DNA from: Oligoflexia bacterium
GTDB taxonomy: Bacteria; Bdellovibrionota; Bacteriovoracia; Bacteriovoracales; Bacteriovoracaceae
DNA: 64,000 nucleotides
Direction of reading: 5' to 3'
Assembly: GCA_015232355.1 (NCBI GenBank)
Contig: JADFZW010000003.1
Location: 213,440 to 277,439, forward strand
The first letter of the stretch is position 1. Each line of letters begins with the position of its first letter. The notes under the pieces were generated by a model. The model searched no databases. It was not told the DNA's origin and worked only from the letters and a program-made list of their open reading frames with translations. Position numbers and translations under genes: made by a program. Of this stretch, positions 62,696-64,000 are shown in pieces.

Positions 62696-63055
62696 TTAAA
62701 AAATTTTATTTTTTTTGAATTTTATTCTTTTCCCAGTTCGAGACAGTGGGATCTGCCCTCCATGAAAAATAATTTTAAATTCATCTCTATTTACTTCGAA
62801 CATTGCAGTTGCCACATTAAATGACATGAATTTTCCTGCTTCGATTTTTTTATGTAGCAAAACCAAACCACTGCCATCAAAGAATACGCCTTTAATAGTT
62901 TTTTTATTTTTTGAGACAAATAAGAATAATGAACCATCCATTACTTCAAAATTTGTTTTTTCAGTAATCAGCATAGTAAGTGAACTATGACCTTTCCTCA
63001 TATCGATAAAGTTATTATAAAAGAATATTTTGTGTTTTTTGGGATTGAAAATCAT
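62696..63055 (-). CDS. tnpB: IS66 accessory protein TnpB (Orf2)
   Basis: A 119-residue protein with the IS66 Orf2 signature: FIDMRKGHSSLTMLITE near residue 16, GSLFLFVSKNKKTIKGVFFDGSGLVLLHKKIEAGKF written as adjoining short motifs (FLFVSKN, KGVFFDGSGLVLLHKK, EAGKF). The role in transposition is required but mechanistically unclear. It appears intact and ends 9 bp before the start of the broken tnpC. The C-terminus is Lys-rich (TGKRIKFKKNK). It has no function in isolation as far as known. Confidence 0.8.
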   Translation of the reverse strand: MIFNPKKHKIFFYNNFIDMRKGHSSLTMLITEKTNFEVMDGSLFLFVSKNKKTIKGVFFDGSGLVLLHKKIEAGKFMSFNVATAMFEVNRDEFKIIFHGGQIPLSRTGKRIKFKKNKIF

Positions 63056-63113
63056 GCGAACTTATAAAAAAGTTGATTTAAAATGTCCATAACGGGCCTG
63101 GGGCCCAACTTAC

Positions 63114-63523
63114 GATAGATTCAACAAAACTTATTGTATTCCATCTCTTTCATCTATAATAAAAGCAAATTGTTAACGATGTCTCCAGAATAAAATGTAA
63201 CCCATGTCTTCGAATGCACACTAGAACTGCGTATGGAAGAAACTGTAAAACTTTTTGCTGCTAACTGTTCCTGTTTGCTGATACTGTTACCTGCTTGCTG
63301 AATTTTTTTTATTTACCCTAACTTATTGAGTATTCCCTGATTATGTGTGATTGATTATCAGGGCAAACGCATCTTATTTAGAAGTTATCTAAAAATCTAT
63401 TAGTTAATAATTTCTGATTGAATTACATCAGTGTTTACAATCTCCGCTTAGTGCCTACGCTTGAGAGCGTACTTTTTAATTTGCCCCAGTCAGTAAAAAC
63501 GTCTAACTACTGTTTCACGTAAT
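63114..63523. other. 410-bp region with two hairpins, no gene
   Basis: The region contains CCCTGAT/ATCAGGG (63335-63363) with 7-bp arms and TACGCT-TGAG-AGCGTA (63456-63471) followed by five T. It also has an imperfect direct repeat, CTGTTCCTGTTTGCTGA and CTGTTACCTGCTTGCTGA, near 63265-63300. Base composition is less A-rich than neighbouring genes. No open frame of interest was seen. Confidence 0.45.
63456..63477 (+). terminator. Small hairpin with T-run
   Basis: TACGCT and AGCGTA pair around TGAG and are followed by C and five T. It could be an intrinsic terminator for a transcript from the left or a REP-like palindrome of the adjacent transposase. Confidence 0.4.
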
Positions 63524-64000
63524 TTAAAATAAAGTGAGTTGAATCGACGGACTGTCTTTTATTGATTTCTTAGTATTATTATACGGTAAAATTCCCTTAC
63601 AAATTATACTTGTTAATTTTTCTTCTGATTTACCAACACCAATCGAATTTAAAATAAGTTCTGGAATATTGAAAGGGTAAGCGGGAAAATCCCCCATAGA
63701 GGAGTATCTATTGTTAAATAGATTCGACAATTTTATTTGATTAGCAATATAGTGAATTGTTCTAATGATCTCTTTTGAACTACTTTTTATAGAAGAGAAA
63801 AAACGATCTACCCAGAATATTCCAGTACGTTTTAAAATATTATTGAAATATTTTGCTAATTTAGATTTTAGGATAGCACATAGATTGCGATAGGTGTTCC
63901 TTAGTGGGTGCCAATATAAAGAAGTGGATATGGTTTTTTGTGATATGATATTGAAAAATATTAACATAATATCTCTTTTCCACTTCAGAGATTAGCGTTT
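63524..64000 (-). pseudogene. Frameshifted HUH (Y1, REP/IS200-type) transposase, partial at window edge
   Basis: The C-terminal frame contains ILKSKLAKYFNNILKRTGIFWVDRFFSSIKSS and IHYIANQIKLSNLF, seen as separate motifs (KYFN, GIFWVDRF, HYIANQIK), the usual end of Transposase_17/REP-associated transposases. Upstream on the same strand but in another frame the sequence reads EKRYYVNIFQYHITKNHIHFFILAPTKEHLSQ in pieces, including the HUH motif NHIHFF. The frame change lies near 63895. The protein's start is beyond the window. A single frameshift explains the split, so the gene is likely dead. Confidence 0.65.

Larger units (their letters stand above)
61872..63113 (-). mobile_element. Broken IS66-family insertion sequence
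   Basis: The element contains tnpB and part of tnpC on the minus strand. One end is probably at 63113, where GTAAG (minus strand) begins the sequence GTAAGTTGGGCCCC, similar to the GTAAG termini of IS66 elements and locally G+C-rich. The other end is missing: the transposase is cut in its central domain right at kdpA. No matching terminal repeat or target duplication can therefore be seen. A tnpA gene is absent, as in some IS66 members. Confidence 0.65.

Overview
This is an A+T-rich chromosomal segment (about 30 % G+C by eye) from a Gram-negative, didermal bacterium. Lipobox lipoproteins, an AsmA-like protein, TolQ/TolR-type motors, outer-membrane-like barrel sequences and many secreted hydrolases all point that way. 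The mix of CFI-box proteins, large sensor kinases, secreted proteases and an AglRQS-like motor resembles Bdellovibrionota (Bacteriovorax-like relatives). That assignment is an inference from protein style; there is no rRNA or other decisive marker in the window. No tRNA, rRNA or CRISPR array was found.

Layout. (1) 58-4266, minus strand: a receiver-like/TPR protein, one ExbB/TolQ/MotA-type channel, two ExbD/TolR-type proteins and a dolichyl-phosphate-type glycosyltransferase. (2) 4585-4900: a small intact partner protein and the internally deleted remnant of a nucleotidyltransferase. (3) 5021-17074: a surface-polysaccharide locus with three GT-C-like membrane proteins, a tightly overlapping sugar-nucleotide operon (oxidoreductase, hexapeptide acyltransferase, two PLP aminotransferases, an SDR epimerase), a methyltransferase, a GtrB/ArnC-like transferase and the stub of an acyltransferase. 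(4) 17091-33859: a block of envelope and secreted proteins: D-aminoacylase, CPBP protease, beta-lactamase-fold lipoprotein, BamE-like lipoprotein, a reprolysin-type metalloprotease fused to a CFI-box and a barrel-like tail, a papain-family protease, and several unknown exported proteins. (5) 33861-37211: a hybrid histidine kinase with a periplasmic solute-binding sensor domain. (6) 37569-41804: a six-gene operon of membrane proteins of unknown function, headed by a DUF6754-like protein. (7) 41837-53161, minus strand: a compact six-gene run encoding a secreted protein-arginine deiminase (PAD) of the animal/cyanobacterial type, an AsmA-like protein, a lipoprotein, a beta-propeller/TPR protein, a chemoreceptor-like protein and an aldehyde dehydrogenase. 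(8) 53294-60412: a REC-HK-REC kinase, a cysteine-repeat protein with a long Pro-Met-Asp tail, and a membrane spermidine-synthase/TPR fusion. (9) 60562-64000: kdpA truncated at the edge of a broken IS66 element, followed by a frameshifted HUH (REP/IS200-type) transposase running off the window.

Two themes cross the window. First, short tandem repeats of 6-15 bp are very common, mostly in-frame inside genes (often exactly at the start codon) and sometimes in promoters. Second, several genes are visibly decaying (nucleotidyltransferase, acyltransferase stub, kdpA, IS66 tnpC, HUH transposase). The strongest candidates for new biology are the PAD operon, the DUF6754-type membrane operon, the metalloprotease chimera and the Met/Pro/Asp-rich repeat protein.
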